A DNA stretch of 42,976 nucleotides, taken from positions 1 through 42,976 of the forward strand of contig JAZUCL010000019.1 of assembly GCA_045639125.1 (NCBI GenBank), read 5' to 3'. Below the pieces are notes generated by a model. It did not search any database. It was not told where the DNA came from and was given only the letters and a program-made list of their open reading frames with translations. A program made the translations under genes and the position numbers. How positions within the stretch are numbered: position 1 is the first letter of the stretch; each line of letters starts with the position of its first letter. Source of the stretch: JAZUCL01 sp045639125. Lineage in GTDB: Bacteria > Bacillota > Clostridia > Oscillospirales > QAMX01. Positions 24,964 through 32,893 of this stretch are shown here, in pieces.

Positions 24964-25302
24964 ATGATATTGACAGTTAATCTTGAACAGGGAATGCCAA
25001 CTGCAGACCGTGCGATACGCAGACTGACTTACGAACTACACAGTGCGAAACGTCAGGGCTACACTACATTAAAACTTATACACGGATATGGCTCAAGTGG
25101 AAAAGGAGGCAAACTTCGTCTGGAGGTGCGTGATTATCTTATGCGCCTCCATAGCCGTGGGGAAATTCAAGCGTACATAGAGGGCGAATATTTTTCGATT
25201 TTTGACAAAGATACGCAAATTGCATTAGACATAGAGAATAAATTGCGATTTGACAACGATTTGGACAAGCATAACAACGGTGTAACCTTTGTAATTCTAT
25301 AA
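24964..25302 (+). CDS. Smr-domain protein
   Basis: A 112-residue protein that is almost entirely an Smr domain: TADRAIRRLTYELHSAKRQGY, then the core LIHGYGSSGKGGKLR at about 38-52. Smr domains are found at the C-terminus of MutS2 and act as nicking nucleases or bind branched or stalled-ribosome RNA. A free-standing Smr domain is common in Clostridia. No MutS2 part is present. It follows the C26 hydrolase by 5 bases. Confidence 0.8.
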   Translation: MILTVNLEQGMPTADRAIRRLTYELHSAKRQGYTTLKLIHGYGSSGKGGKLRLEVRDYLMRLHSRGEIQAYIEGEYFSIFDKDTQIALDIENKLRFDNDLDKHNNGVTFVIL

Positions 25303-25329
25303 TTTGTTGCACTTTTTCAAAAAATATGC

Positions 25330-25358
25330 TTGCTTTTGACTGTTAACTGTGGTATACT
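25330..25358 (+). promoter_or_regulatory. Promoter of rpsB-tsf
   Basis: TTGCTT (25330-25335), 17 bases, TATACT (25353-25358). Confidence 0.7.
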
Positions 25359-25364
25359 ACTTGG

Positions 25365-25482
25365 GTATGAAATACACACACCTTGGGATTGTGTTCGGAG
25401 GGTGGCGACTTTCTTCAGGTCGTATCCGGCGACGAAATGAACAGGGTGGAGGTAAAAACTATTTTTAAGGAGGCCAATAATC
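25365..25482 (+). promoter_or_regulatory. Structured 5' leader of rpsB
   Basis: A leader of about 118 bases, richer in G and C than the surrounding intergenic DNA, with CGAC/GTCG and ACACA/TGTGT pairings and several GGAGG-like stretches before the true SD AAGGAGG at 25469-25475. Such leaders ahead of rpsB often bind S2 for autoregulation. No specific family was identified. Confidence 0.4.
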
Positions 25483-26199
25483 ATGGCAGTAATCTCTATG
25501 AAGCAACTTCTGGAGGCCGGTGTTCACTTTGGACATCAGACTCGCAGATGGAACCCCAAGATGGCTCAGTACATCTACACCGAGCGTAACGGCATCTACA
25601 TCATCGACTTGCAGAAGACCGTTAAGAAACTTGAAGAAGCATATTTCTTCGTTCGTGACGTTGCGGCTGCAGGCGACAGTGTCCTTTTCGTAGGCACAAA
25701 GAAGCAGGCTCAGGACGCTATTCGTGAAGAGGCAGAGCGTGTAAATATGTACTTTGTCAACGCAAGATGGCTCGGTGGTATGCTCACCAACTTCAAGACA
25801 ATGAGAAGACGTGTAGAACGTCTTAATCAACTTAAGAAGATGAGCGAAGACGGCACATTTGATCTCCTTCCCAAGAAGGAAGTTATCAAACTCCACGGCG
25901 AAATTGAAAAACTTACTAAGTACCTTGGCGGCGTTGTTGAAATGCGTAAACTTCCTGGTGCTATGTTCGTTGTAGATCCTCGTAAGGAGAAGAATGCTAT
26001 CTCCGAGGCAAAGAAACTCGGTATTCCGATAGTTGCTATCGTTGATACCAACTGTGATCCTGACGAAGTTGACTATGTTATCCCCGGCAATGATGATGCT
26101 ATCCGTGCTATTAAACTTATCTCTCAGACAATGGCTAACGCTATTATCGAGGGTAGACAGGGCGAGCAACTTGCTGTTGGTGACGAAGCAGCAGAATAA
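25483..26199 (+). CDS. rpsB: 30S ribosomal protein S2
   Basis: 238 residues, full length. The opening ISMKQLLEAGVHFGHQTRRWNPKM is the S2 signature, and NARWLGGMLTNFKT, PGAMFVVDP and VPIVAIVDTNCDPDEVDYVIPGNDDA are all present. S2 joins the small subunit late and is needed for S1 binding. AAGGAGG lies 8 bases before the ATG. It is followed by tsf, the usual order. Codon use here and in tsf is visibly more biased than in flanking genes, as expected for high expression. Confidence 0.98.
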   Translation: MAVISMKQLLEAGVHFGHQTRRWNPKMAQYIYTERNGIYIIDLQKTVKKLEEAYFFVRDVAAAGDSVLFVGTKKQAQDAIREEAERVNMYFVNARWLGGMLTNFKTMRRRVERLNQLKKMSEDGTFDLLPKKEVIKLHGEIEKLTKYLGGVVEMRKLPGAMFVVDPRKEKNAISEAKKLGIPIVAIVDTNCDPDEVDYVIPGNDDAIRAIKLISQTMANAIIEGRQGEQLAVGDEAAE

Positions 26200-26211
26200 T
26201 TGAATTGATAT

Positions 26212-26244
26212 CGGGAGGTGGCGTAATTACGGCGCTTCCTCCCG
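26212..26244 (+). terminator. Hairpin between rpsB and tsf
   Basis: CGGGAGG (26212-26218) pairs with CCTCCCG (26238-26244) around a partly paired centre. Weakly T-rich sequence follows. It may partly terminate or set the rpsB:tsf ratio. Confidence 0.55.
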
Positions 26245-26277
26245 TAAATTTATTTTATATTTATTGGAGGATTTACT

Positions 26278-27213
26278 ATGGCTTTCACAGCAAAAGACGT
26301 ACAACGCCTTCGTGAACTTACCGGCGTTGGTATGATGGATTGTAAAAAGGCACTTACAGAGTCTGATGGTGATTTCGATAAGGCAGTAGAGTTCCTTCGT
26401 GAGAAGGGTCTTGCGGCTGCTCAGAAGAAGGCAAGCCGTATCGCAGCAGAAGGTCTTGTTTACGCTTACGTTGCAGACAATGGTAGTGCTGCTATTGTTG
26501 AAGTAAACAGCGAAACTGACTTCGTTGCAAAGAACGCTGTTTTCCAGCAGTTTGTTACCGATGTAGCAAAAGTTGCTCTTACAAGCAATGCATCTTCCGT
26601 TGAAGATCTTATGACAAAGTCTTTCCCTGGCACAGACGGCGATGTTGCTGCTGCTTTGCAGGAGAAAATTCTCACCATTGGTGAAAACCTTAAGATTCGC
26701 CGTTTCGAGATTATAGACGGTGCAGAAGATGTTGCAAATGTTGATTATCTCCACATGGGTGGTAAGATTGGTGTTCTTGTTTCCATGAAACTTTCTGGTA
26801 TCTGCAAGTGCGAAGCAAAGGTAACTGAACTTGGCAAGGATATTGCAATGCAGATTGCTGCTATGCGTCCTTCATACCTTGACAAGTCTGAAGTTCCTGC
26901 AGAGATTATCGAGAAGGAGAAAGAAATTCTTCTTGCTCAGATCAATGAAGATCCTAAGAACGCTAATAAGCCTGACAACATCAAGGAGAAGATGATTGTA
27001 GGTCGTATCTCCAAGTACTATGAGGAAAACTGCCTCATTCAGCAGGCATTCGTTAAGGGTGATAAGGAAAGCGTTGCTGACCATATCGCATCTGTTGCCA
27101 AGGAACTTGGCGGTTCTATAGAACTTATCAAGTACGTTCGCTATGAGAAGGGCGAAGGTCTTGAAAAGCGTGAAGACAACTTTGCTGATGAAGTTGCAAA
27201 GATGACTAAGTAA
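26278..27213 (+). CDS. tsf: Elongation factor Ts
   Basis: 311 residues: N-terminal UBA-like domain with VQRLRELTGVGMMDCKKAL, then the core SETDFVAKN motif, which displaces the Mg ion from EF-Tu, and the dimerisation subdomain. It recycles EF-Tu-GDP. TTGGAGG lies before the ATG, and the gene follows rpsB in the standard order. A strong terminator lies 13 bases after the stop. Confidence 0.98.
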   Translation: MAFTAKDVQRLRELTGVGMMDCKKALTESDGDFDKAVEFLREKGLAAAQKKASRIAAEGLVYAYVADNGSAAIVEVNSETDFVAKNAVFQQFVTDVAKVALTSNASSVEDLMTKSFPGTDGDVAAALQEKILTIGENLKIRRFEIIDGAEDVANVDYLHMGGKIGVLVSMKLSGICKCEAKVTELGKDIAMQIAAMRPSYLDKSEVPAEIIEKEKEILLAQINEDPKNANKPDNIKEKMIVGRISKYYEENCLIQQAFVKGDKESVADHIASVAKELGGSIELIKYVRYEKGEGLEKREDNFADEVAKMTK

Positions 27214-27226
27214 AAATTAAAAACTT

Positions 27227-27260
27227 TAAGGGCTTGTATAAATACAAGCCCTTACTTATT
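27227..27260 (+). terminator. Terminator of rpsB-tsf
   Basis: TAAGGGCTTGTA (27227-27238) and TACAAGCCCTTA (27243-27254) pair perfectly over 12 bp with a 4-base loop, followed by CTTATTTGTT. Confidence 0.88.
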
Positions 27261-27306
27261 TGTTAAAAATAATACTGATTTTGTTGCACTTAGTTTGACA
27301 ATTCAT

Positions 27307-27906
27307 CTACTTAATAGAATTTTTCAAAAGATTGCACGCCTTAATTAAATCGTCAGTGGATTTATAGTCACAACCAAAGTTTCTTTCACTTTCAACGATA
27401 GAAGCACCGTAACTTAAATACTCTGCCGCCAAATTACTTGATATATCTCCTGCTATAAGTTTAATTTGTGGCATAGATTTTATCAAAGTTCCGAGATATT
27501 CACCTGAAAATAGTTTACAAGGATACAATTTAACGTAGTCTGCACCAAAGGAGTTGGCGAGATTTATCTCAGTTGGTGTAAACGCACCTGCAATGGAAAT
27601 TATACCCATTTCACGAGCACGTTCAATTACACTTCTATCAGTTATGTTGGAAGAAATAAATTTTGCACCCTTGTCAGAAACAGTTTCAACCTCAACAGGT
27701 GATGTAACATTTCCAGCACCTACAATAATTTTATCTCCATAGTGTTTTGTCAAATATAAAATCGCCTTTACAGAGTCATGACGACCAAGATTTACGCAGA
27801 TACAATCAATACCGCAGTTAACAACAGTTTCCGCAACGGATACTATTGCTTCTGCAGGAATGTCAGACAAAACGGCAATAACTTTACTTTCAATGCAGTG
27901 GTTCAT
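27307..27906 (-). CDS. KDPG/KHG aldolase-like protein with altered active site
   Basis: A 199-residue TIM-barrel protein of the Eda family. The Schiff-base lysine is kept in YVKLYPCKLF (YVKFFPA in typical members), and VGAGNVTSP and ESSIVES-like segments match the fold. However, the usual E-V-T-L-R segment, which carries the acid/base Glu and the substrate Arg, reads C-V-N-L-G-R. The classic 2-keto-3-deoxy-6-phosphogluconate reaction is therefore doubtful. The frame is open 279 bases further upstream, but GGAGG lies 7 bases before the ATG at 27906, where homology starts. It is divergent from the hydroxyacid dehydrogenase gene. Confidence 0.78.
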   Translation of the reverse strand: MNHCIESKVIAVLSDIPAEAIVSVAETVVNCGIDCICVNLGRHDSVKAILYLTKHYGDKIIVGAGNVTSPVEVETVSDKGAKFISSNITDRSVIERAREMGIISIAGAFTPTEINLANSFGADYVKLYPCKLFSGEYLGTLIKSMPQIKLIAGDISSNLAAEYLSYGASIVESERNFGCDYKSTDDLIKACNLLKNSIK

Positions 27907-28030
27907 ATATATACCTCCAAAAATTCCTACTATTATTTTACCGCAAAGTTTGTCAAAGGTAAAGTGTTTTTTATTGATAATTAAAAAGAAAAGTGGTATA
28001 GTATAAATATACATTTGATTGGAGATTTTT

Positions 28031-28978
28031 ATGAAGATTGTTGTTTTAGACGGATACACATTAAATCCCGGCGATTTGACATGGGACGATTTGCATACTT
28101 TAGGTGACGTTACAGTTTTCGACCGTACACCTGAAGAAAAAGTTCTTGAGAGAATTTCAGACAGTGAAATCGTTTTAACTAACAAAACTAAGTTAAATGC
28201 CGATATAATTTCAAAGGCAAAGTCACTTCGCTATATTGGAGTCCTTGCAACAGGCTATAACGTAGTAGATGTTGAATGTGCTAATAAATTAGGGATTGTT
28301 GTAACAAATATCCCAACCTATGCAAGTAAAAGCGTTGCCCAGCACACGCTGGCTCTTATATTAAACTATACAAATCGTGTTGCAATGCACTCCCAATCTG
28401 TATTTAATGGCGATTGGGTACGTTCTGTCGATTTTACGTATCAACTTGCACCGACAATGGATCTTGAAGGAAAAACAATCGGTCTAATCGGCTATGGTGC
28501 TATTGCTCGTGAGGTAGCAAAACTTGCAAACGTATTTGGTATGAGGGTGCTTGCAACGACAAGAACACCATTTACAGACGAAATAGCGACCTATGTTGAC
28601 CTTTTTTCGCTTCTTAAGGAAAGTGATGTAGTATCACTACATTGTCCGTTAAATGCCGAAAATAGTGGTATGGTAAACAAGACATTTCTTTCTTCAATGA
28701 AGAAAAATGCAATTTTGATAAATACTGCAAGAGGTGGTCTTGTAGACGAAAATGCACTTGCAGATGCTCTTAAAAGTGGCACAATATCTGCAGCCGCTTT
28801 AGATGTTATATCCCAAGAACCCATGCGTATTGACAGTCCGTTACTTAACGCACCAAATCTCACAATTACACCTCATAACGCTTGGTCGGCACTTGAGGCA
28901 CGTCAGCGTCTTATGGATACAGCAATTTTGAATATTCGTCAATTTATTTTAGGAACACCTATAAATACAGTTAAATAA
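28031..28978 (+). CDS. D-2-hydroxyacid dehydrogenase (glycerate dehydrogenase/hydroxypyruvate reductase type)
   Basis: 315 residues. The opening LDGYTLNPGDLTWDDL is typical of HprA-type glycerate dehydrogenases. The NAD fold has GLIGYGAIAREVA. The catalytic trio is Arg in NTARGGLVDE, Glu in ISQEPM and His in TPHNAW. It would interconvert hydroxypyruvate or a related 2-ketoacid and the D-hydroxyacid with NAD(P)H. TTGGAG is 6 bases before the ATG at 28031. It is divergent from the aldolase-like gene, so the two may share regulation. Confidence 0.88.
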   Translation: MKIVVLDGYTLNPGDLTWDDLHTLGDVTVFDRTPEEKVLERISDSEIVLTNKTKLNADIISKAKSLRYIGVLATGYNVVDVECANKLGIVVTNIPTYASKSVAQHTLALILNYTNRVAMHSQSVFNGDWVRSVDFTYQLAPTMDLEGKTIGLIGYGAIAREVAKLANVFGMRVLATTRTPFTDEIATYVDLFSLLKESDVVSLHCPLNAENSGMVNKTFLSSMKKNAILINTARGGLVDENALADALKSGTISAAALDVISQEPMRIDSPLLNAPNLTITPHNAWSALEARQRLMDTAILNIRQFILGTPINTVK

Positions 28979-28985
28979 GTCTATT

Positions 28986-29021
28986 AACAAAGTCCGCACA
29001 TTTTTTTGTGCGGACTTTGTT
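28986..29021. terminator. Bidirectional terminator between convergent genes
   Basis: AACAAAGTCCGCACA (28986-29000) and TGTGCGGACTTTGTT (29007-29021) pair perfectly over 15 bp with a TTTTTT loop. Confidence 0.88.
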
Positions 29022-29048
29022 GAAAATTATTTACCTTTATGTTAAACC

Positions 29049-29792
29049 TTATAAAATACTTGAAATAAATGAGCGGATACGTTCATCAGTTGGATGTTCA
29101 AATATTTCTTGCGTAGTACCTTCGGCTATTATTGTTTTGTCAGCCATAAACAGTATCTTGTCAGCCGCCTCACGAGCAAACCCCATCTCATGAGTTACAA
29201 CTACCATTGTCATTTTCTCTGCCGCCAACTCACGCATAACGCTTAAAACTTCTGCTGTAAGTTGAGGGTCAAGAGAAGACGTAGGTTCATCAAAAAATAA
29301 AACATCGGGGTTAACCATAAGTGCACGTGCTATTGCAACACGTTGCTTCTGTCCACCTGACAATTCAGATGGAAACGCCGTTTCCTTATCAGAAAGTCCA
29401 ACTTTGTTGAGTAAGTGTCTTGCTTTTTCAATTGCCTCATCTTTACCCATCTTATGAACAGTCATAGCCGCACTTGTAAGATTTGTAATAACACTCATGT
29501 GGGGAAACAAATGAAAGTTTTGGAAAACCATGCCTGACTTTGAGCAAACTTTACGTGCTTCTTTTTCGGAAACGTATACACCATCAACGCAAAGAGGGGT
29601 ATCTTCAATATAAATATCGCCGCCATCGGCCTGTTCTAAATTGATAAGACAACGTAGCATTGTGCTTTTACCGGCACCGGACGGACCGATGACAGCAACA
29701 GTTTCGCCACGATTCACATCAAAGGAAACGTCTTTCAATACGCACAGGTCACCAAAACTCTTACTAAGATTACGAACTTTAATCATTGCCAT
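29049..29792 (-). CDS. Amino-acid ABC transporter ATP-binding protein (GlnQ/HisP family)
   Basis: 247 residues. Walker A is GPSGAGKST at about 36-44, the signature LSGGQKQRVAIARAL, Walker B DVLFFDEPTSSLD, and the switch His in VVTHEMGFARE. The closing VTHEMGFAREAADKILFMADK is typical of polar amino-acid importers. It is last of three genes on the minus strand (binding protein, permease, ATPase). GGGAGG is 8 bases before the ATG at 29792. Confidence 0.93.
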   Translation of the reverse strand: MAMIKVRNLSKSFGDLCVLKDVSFDVNRGETVAVIGPSGAGKSTMLRCLINLEQADGGDIYIEDTPLCVDGVYVSEKEARKVCSKSGMVFQNFHLFPHMSVITNLTSAAMTVHKMGKDEAIEKARHLLNKVGLSDKETAFPSELSGGQKQRVAIARALMVNPDVLFFDEPTSSLDPQLTAEVLSVMRELAAEKMTMVVVTHEMGFAREAADKILFMADKTIIAEGTTQEIFEHPTDERIRSFISSIL

Positions 29793-29806
29793 ACAAAAGA
29801 CCTCCC

Positions 29807-30448
29807 TTAAAACTTATACTTGCTTTCAAGATACTCAAACAGTTTTGTCAGGAAGAAATTCATGACAAGGTAAAACAGAGCCGCAACGAGATATGCACTT
29901 GCGTTAACATCACGATTAACAGCGGCTTTTGCATAGTATAAAACTTCAGTTACACCAATAGCAGTTACAAGAGCAGTATCTTTAACAAGGGTGATGCACT
30001 CATTACTAATTGACGGTAAACTGACTCTAAGCATCTGCGGAAAAATTATCTTCAAAAGCGTCTGCCATCTACTAAAGCCAAGCACTTTCGCTGCTTCATA
30101 CTGACCTTTATCAATAGAAAGCAAACCACCACGGAAAATTTCACAGAAGTAAGCAGCGTAGTTGAGCGCAAACGCAACAATAGCAGCAGTAAATCTATCC
30201 ATTACAAGGAATTCATTCAAAAAAGGAATAAATGCCAGTCCGTAATAGAAGAAAAATAATTGCAAAAGCAGGGGAGTGCCACGCATTATCCACACATATC
30301 CACCTGTAATACCACGCAAAAACGAGTTCTTGCTACGGCGTGCAAATGTGAGCATCATACCAAGAGGCAGTGACAATACAACTGTTGTAAAGAACAACCC
30401 AAGCGTATATTTCAGACCTTCAGATAGGTTTACAAAATTGTTTAGCAT
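29807..30448 (-). CDS. Amino-acid ABC transporter permease
   Basis: About 213 residues with five membrane segments, of the HisM/GlnP type. The EAA loop reads EAAKVLGFSRWQTLLKIIFPQMLR, and the N-terminal segment GLKYTLGLFFTTVVLSLPLG and RGTPLLLQLFFFYY are typical. The start is uncertain. The ATG at 30448 fits homology but lacks an SD. The frame is open to 30520, where GGAG lies close to an out-of-frame ATG encoding a short upstream reading frame; that frame could couple translation. It follows the binding-protein gene across a strong hairpin. Confidence 0.88.
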   Translation of the reverse strand: MLNNFVNLSEGLKYTLGLFFTTVVLSLPLGMMLTFARRSKNSFLRGITGGYVWIMRGTPLLLQLFFFYYGLAFIPFLNEFLVMDRFTAAIVAFALNYAAYFCEIFRGGLLSIDKGQYEAAKVLGFSRWQTLLKIIFPQMLRVSLPSISNECITLVKDTALVTAIGVTEVLYYAKAAVNRDVNASAYLVAALFYLVMNFFLTKLFEYLESKYKF

Positions 30449-30532
30449 AGTATTTATGCGGATTTGCACAGAAAAATGTTTGTAAAAGCACTTTTGTCTG
30501 CAAACCCATACTCCTTTCAAATTAAATATGAA

Positions 30533-30563
30533 AGTAAAGAGGACAGATACTGTCCTCTTTACT
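30533..30563 (-). terminator. Hairpin between binding-protein and permease genes
   Basis: AGTAAAGAGGACAG (30533-30546) and CTGTCCTCTTTACT (30550-30563) pair perfectly over 14 bp with a 3-base loop. Placed after the binding-protein gene, it probably terminates most transcripts so that the binding protein exceeds the membrane parts. Confidence 0.75.
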
Positions 30564-30582
30564 CATATAGACAGAATATAAA

Positions 30583-31422
30583 TTAGTTGTGAGCCATAAT
30601 ATACTTGCCGGCAACTGAGTCGACAACAAATGCCTCAACACGACCTGCTTTAAGGTCCATGTATGCAGATACGTTTTCAGGATACTCTACGATTTCCTTA
30701 ACTTCAGTAGCAACTGCGTTTTTGTTGAGAGCCTCAAGAGAGGAAGAACCCTTCTGAAGACCTACAACCTTACCTGCAAGGTCAGCAACTGTCTGAATTT
30801 CGGAGTCATTGGGAACGATAACAATCTGCTCGTTTGCAATGTATGCCTTTGTGAAGTACATATTAGCAACACGTTCATCGGTAATTGTCATACCATTCCA
30901 GATACAGTCAATCTTACCAGCGGAGAGTTCAAGTTCCTTAGCGTCCCAGTCGATAGGCTGAAGAACAAGTTCAACACCCATTCTTGCACAAACTTCAGCA
31001 GCAAGGTCAATATCAAAGCCTACGATATTGTTTGCTTCATCTCTGTAACCCATGGGTGGGAAGGAATCATCAAGGCCAAGAATGAAAGTACCCTTGTCAA
31101 TTATTGAAGCGAGAGAATTATCTCCCTCGGGAGCAACGGACTCCTCGATGTATGTATCAGCACAAAGGATAACGTCATCACCAAACCACTTATTAGAGAT
31201 TTCTGCAGCAGCACCGTCAGCAATCATCTCTTCAAGGATACGCTGAACTTCAAGGCCAAGAGCGATGTCAGTATTACGGAAACCGATACCGTACTCTTCA
31301 GCATCAAGAGTTTCAGCAAGAACACGATATCCATCAGTTGGCTCAACGGGAGCCTGGGAGCAACCTGCAAAGCAGCAGAGAAGCATCACGGTTGCAAGTG
31401 CGAGTGCAATAATTTTTTTCAT
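30583..31422 (-). CDS. Amino-acid-type substrate-binding lipoprotein, circularly permuted
   Basis: 279 residues. Residues 1-21 are a lipoprotein signal with lipobox FAGC. The rest is a family 3 (HisJ/GlnH-like) binding protein in the wrong order. Residues about 31-86 (YRVLAETLDAEEYGIGFR to ISNKWFGDDVI) are the block that normally ends these proteins. After a linker (87-104), residues about 105-279 (GTFILGLDDSFPPMG to VVDSVAGKYIMAHN) are the block that normally begins them, and the protein stops where the C-terminal block should follow. Both blocks are intact in sequence, so the domain may still fold. It feeds the downstream permease and ATPase. The ATG follows AGGTTAGGTAAAAACT. Confidence 0.92.
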   Translation of the reverse strand: MKKIIALALATVMLLCCFAGCSQAPVEPTDGYRVLAETLDAEEYGIGFRNTDIALGLEVQRILEEMIADGAAAEISNKWFGDDVILCADTYIEESVAPEGDNSLASIIDKGTFILGLDDSFPPMGYRDEANNIVGFDIDLAAEVCARMGVELVLQPIDWDAKELELSAGKIDCIWNGMTITDERVANMYFTKAYIANEQIVIVPNDSEIQTVADLAGKVVGLQKGSSSLEALNKNAVATEVKEIVEYPENVSAYMDLKAGRVEAFVVDSVAGKYIMAHN

Positions 31423-31744
31423 AGTTTTTACCTAACCTTTCTAAAATCCTTTAGGATTTCAAATGATGTATAAATTATAGACTTTAGTTCGCTAAATTGC
31501 TAACATGATATTCTATTATCATTTCAATTTAACTTTAATTTTCTATATATATCTTAAAATATCTCTACAAATCGCAGAATTTCATATTTTTCATATTTAA
31601 TAATATGGTGGCAAAATAGTTCTTGATTATAAATTTGTTACATTGTGTTAATTTGACATTAACCATTATAAATGATAATATGATATAATAAAAGAACAAG
31701 ATGGTAATATACTGATTTTTTCAATTTTTAAGGGAGTTGAGTAT
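31423..31744. other. Divergent promoter region, binding protein versus DtxR-type regulator
   Basis: For the minus-strand transporter operon a TATAAT lies at 31474-31479 with only a weak -35. For the plus-strand regulator a good promoter lies at 31653-31681. No gene is seen; the DNA is very AT-rich. No palindrome typical of a DtxR/IdeR box was recognised. Confidence 0.5.
31653..31681 (+). promoter_or_regulatory. Sigma-A promoter of the DtxR-type regulator
   Basis: Consensus TTGACA (31653-31658), 17 bases, TAATAT (31676-31681). Confidence 0.7.
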
Positions 31745-32149
31745 GTGAAAATACAGGAATCGGGGGAAAATTATCTTGAAACTATCCTTCTTCTACAAAA
31801 GCGGAACGGCTCAGTTCGTTCAGTTGATATTGCTAATGAAATGGAATTCTCAAAGCCGAGTATCAGTCGAGCCATGAGCATATTAAAGGCAAATGGTATG
31901 ATTGATGTTTGTAAAGGTGGGCAGATTTCCCTGACAGAGAAGGGTAGATTACGTGCTGAGGCTATCTTTGAACGACATCAAATTATTAAGTCTTTTTTAA
32001 TTGACATTCTTGGCGTTGCGTCTGAATTTGCAGAACATGATGCGTGTAAGATTGAGCATATTATCAGCGAAGAAACCTTTATAGCAATTAAAGACTTCTG
32101 TTTAGAAAATAATTCTATTTCTTCTTTTACAAATGATGCAACTAAATAG
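31745..32149 (+). CDS. DtxR/MntR-family metal-dependent transcriptional regulator
   Basis: 134 residues: winged helix-turn-helix at 1-70 (SVDIANEMEFSKPSISRAMSILKANG) and a helical dimerisation domain. Metal-site candidates are His78 (ERHQI), Cys101, Glu104 and His105 (CKIEH). This Cys-x-x-Glu-His pattern is like iron-sensing DtxR/IdeR rather than manganese-sensing MntR, which has Glu at the first position. There is no SH3-like third domain. It starts at GTG with GGGAG 8 bases upstream; the overlapping ATG is followed by a stop. No metal transporter is nearby. The zinc-ribbon gene follows after 14 bases. Confidence 0.85.
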   Translation: MKIQESGENYLETILLLQKRNGSVRSVDIANEMEFSKPSISRAMSILKANGMIDVCKGGQISLTEKGRLRAEAIFERHQIIKSFLIDILGVASEFAEHDACKIEHIISEETFIAIKDFCLENNSISSFTNDATK

Positions 32150-32163
32150 AAAAGGGGCAAATT

Positions 32164-32556
32164 ATGGATTGGCTTAGAAGAATTTTATATGGTCGTTATG
32201 GTCTTGACCCGTTTGGCATAGCACTTATTGCTTTTAGCCTTATACTGAATATTATATTTACAGTTGGAAGATTAGAATATCTTTCCATTTTCTCCTTTAT
32301 ACCTGCTGCATACTGTTTGTTCAGAGTATTTTCAAAAAATATTCATGCACGTCAAGCAGAGAAGAGATGGTTCCTTAAATGGTGGATTCCGTTTTGGAGT
32401 TGGTGTAGAAGTATGGTCCGTAGAGTGAAGGACGTTAGAAGGTATCGTTATTTTAAGTGTCCAACCTGCAAATCGGAACTACGTGTTCCAATAGGTAAGG
32501 GGAGAATTGTTATTACCTGTCCTAAATGTTCATCTAAGTTTGAAAAGAGAAGTTAA
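32164..32556 (+). CDS. Zinc-ribbon membrane protein, unknown function
   Basis: 130 residues: two hydrophobic segments (about 18-36 and 40-56), a basic Trp/Arg-rich stretch (KRWFLKWWIPFWSW, then RRVKDVRRYRYF), and a C-terminal zinc ribbon with CPTC and CPKC about 24 residues apart. It resembles short membrane proteins of Clostridia found beside various genes. It probably shares an mRNA with the DtxR-type regulator, 14 bases upstream. No function can be assigned. Confidence 0.7.
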   Translation: MDWLRRILYGRYGLDPFGIALIAFSLILNIIFTVGRLEYLSIFSFIPAAYCLFRVFSKNIHARQAEKRWFLKWWIPFWSWCRSMVRRVKDVRRYRYFKCPTCKSELRVPIGKGRIVITCPKCSSKFEKRS

Positions 32557-32625
32557 TTAAAAAATCTCCCTCATAAGCATAAGATGAAAACCAAAGTTTA
32601 TACAAAAATATAATATCAACTTACT

Positions 32626-32670
32626 AATGGATGAGTTCTGTATTGCACAAGACTCATCCATTTTAGTTTT
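32626..32670 (+). terminator. Terminator after the zinc-ribbon gene
   Basis: AATGGATGAGT (32626-32636) and ACTCATCCATT (32652-32662) pair over 11 bp and are followed by TTAGTTTT. The rest of 32557-32893 holds only this terminator and the promoter region of the next operon. Confidence 0.75.
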
Positions 32671-32817
32671 AATAAAATTGAAAAAACAATTTCATGTATT
32701 TACCCCTTTTGTTTTTCTTAAACATCTCTAAAATATCAACTTTTTTAGGAATTCAATTTCCATTCAAATCCGTTGGTCATCTGCCATAAAATCTTTTTTA
32801 ACTTTTTGAAAAAGGTA

Positions 32818-32846
32818 TTGCAAAACGTTTTGCCATAGTGTATAAT
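32818..32846 (+). promoter_or_regulatory. Promoter of the toroid-aminotransferase operon
   Basis: TTGCAA (32818-32823), 17 bases, consensus TATAAT (32841-32846). The -35 box is overlapped by the palindrome at 32820-32833. Confidence 0.75.
32820..32833. promoter_or_regulatory. Palindromic operator, LacI-family type
   Basis: GCAAAACGTTTTGC is a perfect 14-bp palindrome with a central CG, the form bound by LacI/GalR-family regulators including CcpA-like proteins. It overlaps the -35 box and spacer, so a bound protein should block the promoter. No LacI-family gene is in the window, so the regulator lies elsewhere. Confidence 0.65.
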
Positions 32847-32893
32847 ATACAGCAGAATATAATATATTCGATTATTTGAATGGAGGATTTGTG

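Noticed and set aside
25465..26169. Long minus-strand frame opposite rpsB
   Set aside because: Antisense shadow caused by the strong codon bias of rpsB; no SD and no recognisable protein.
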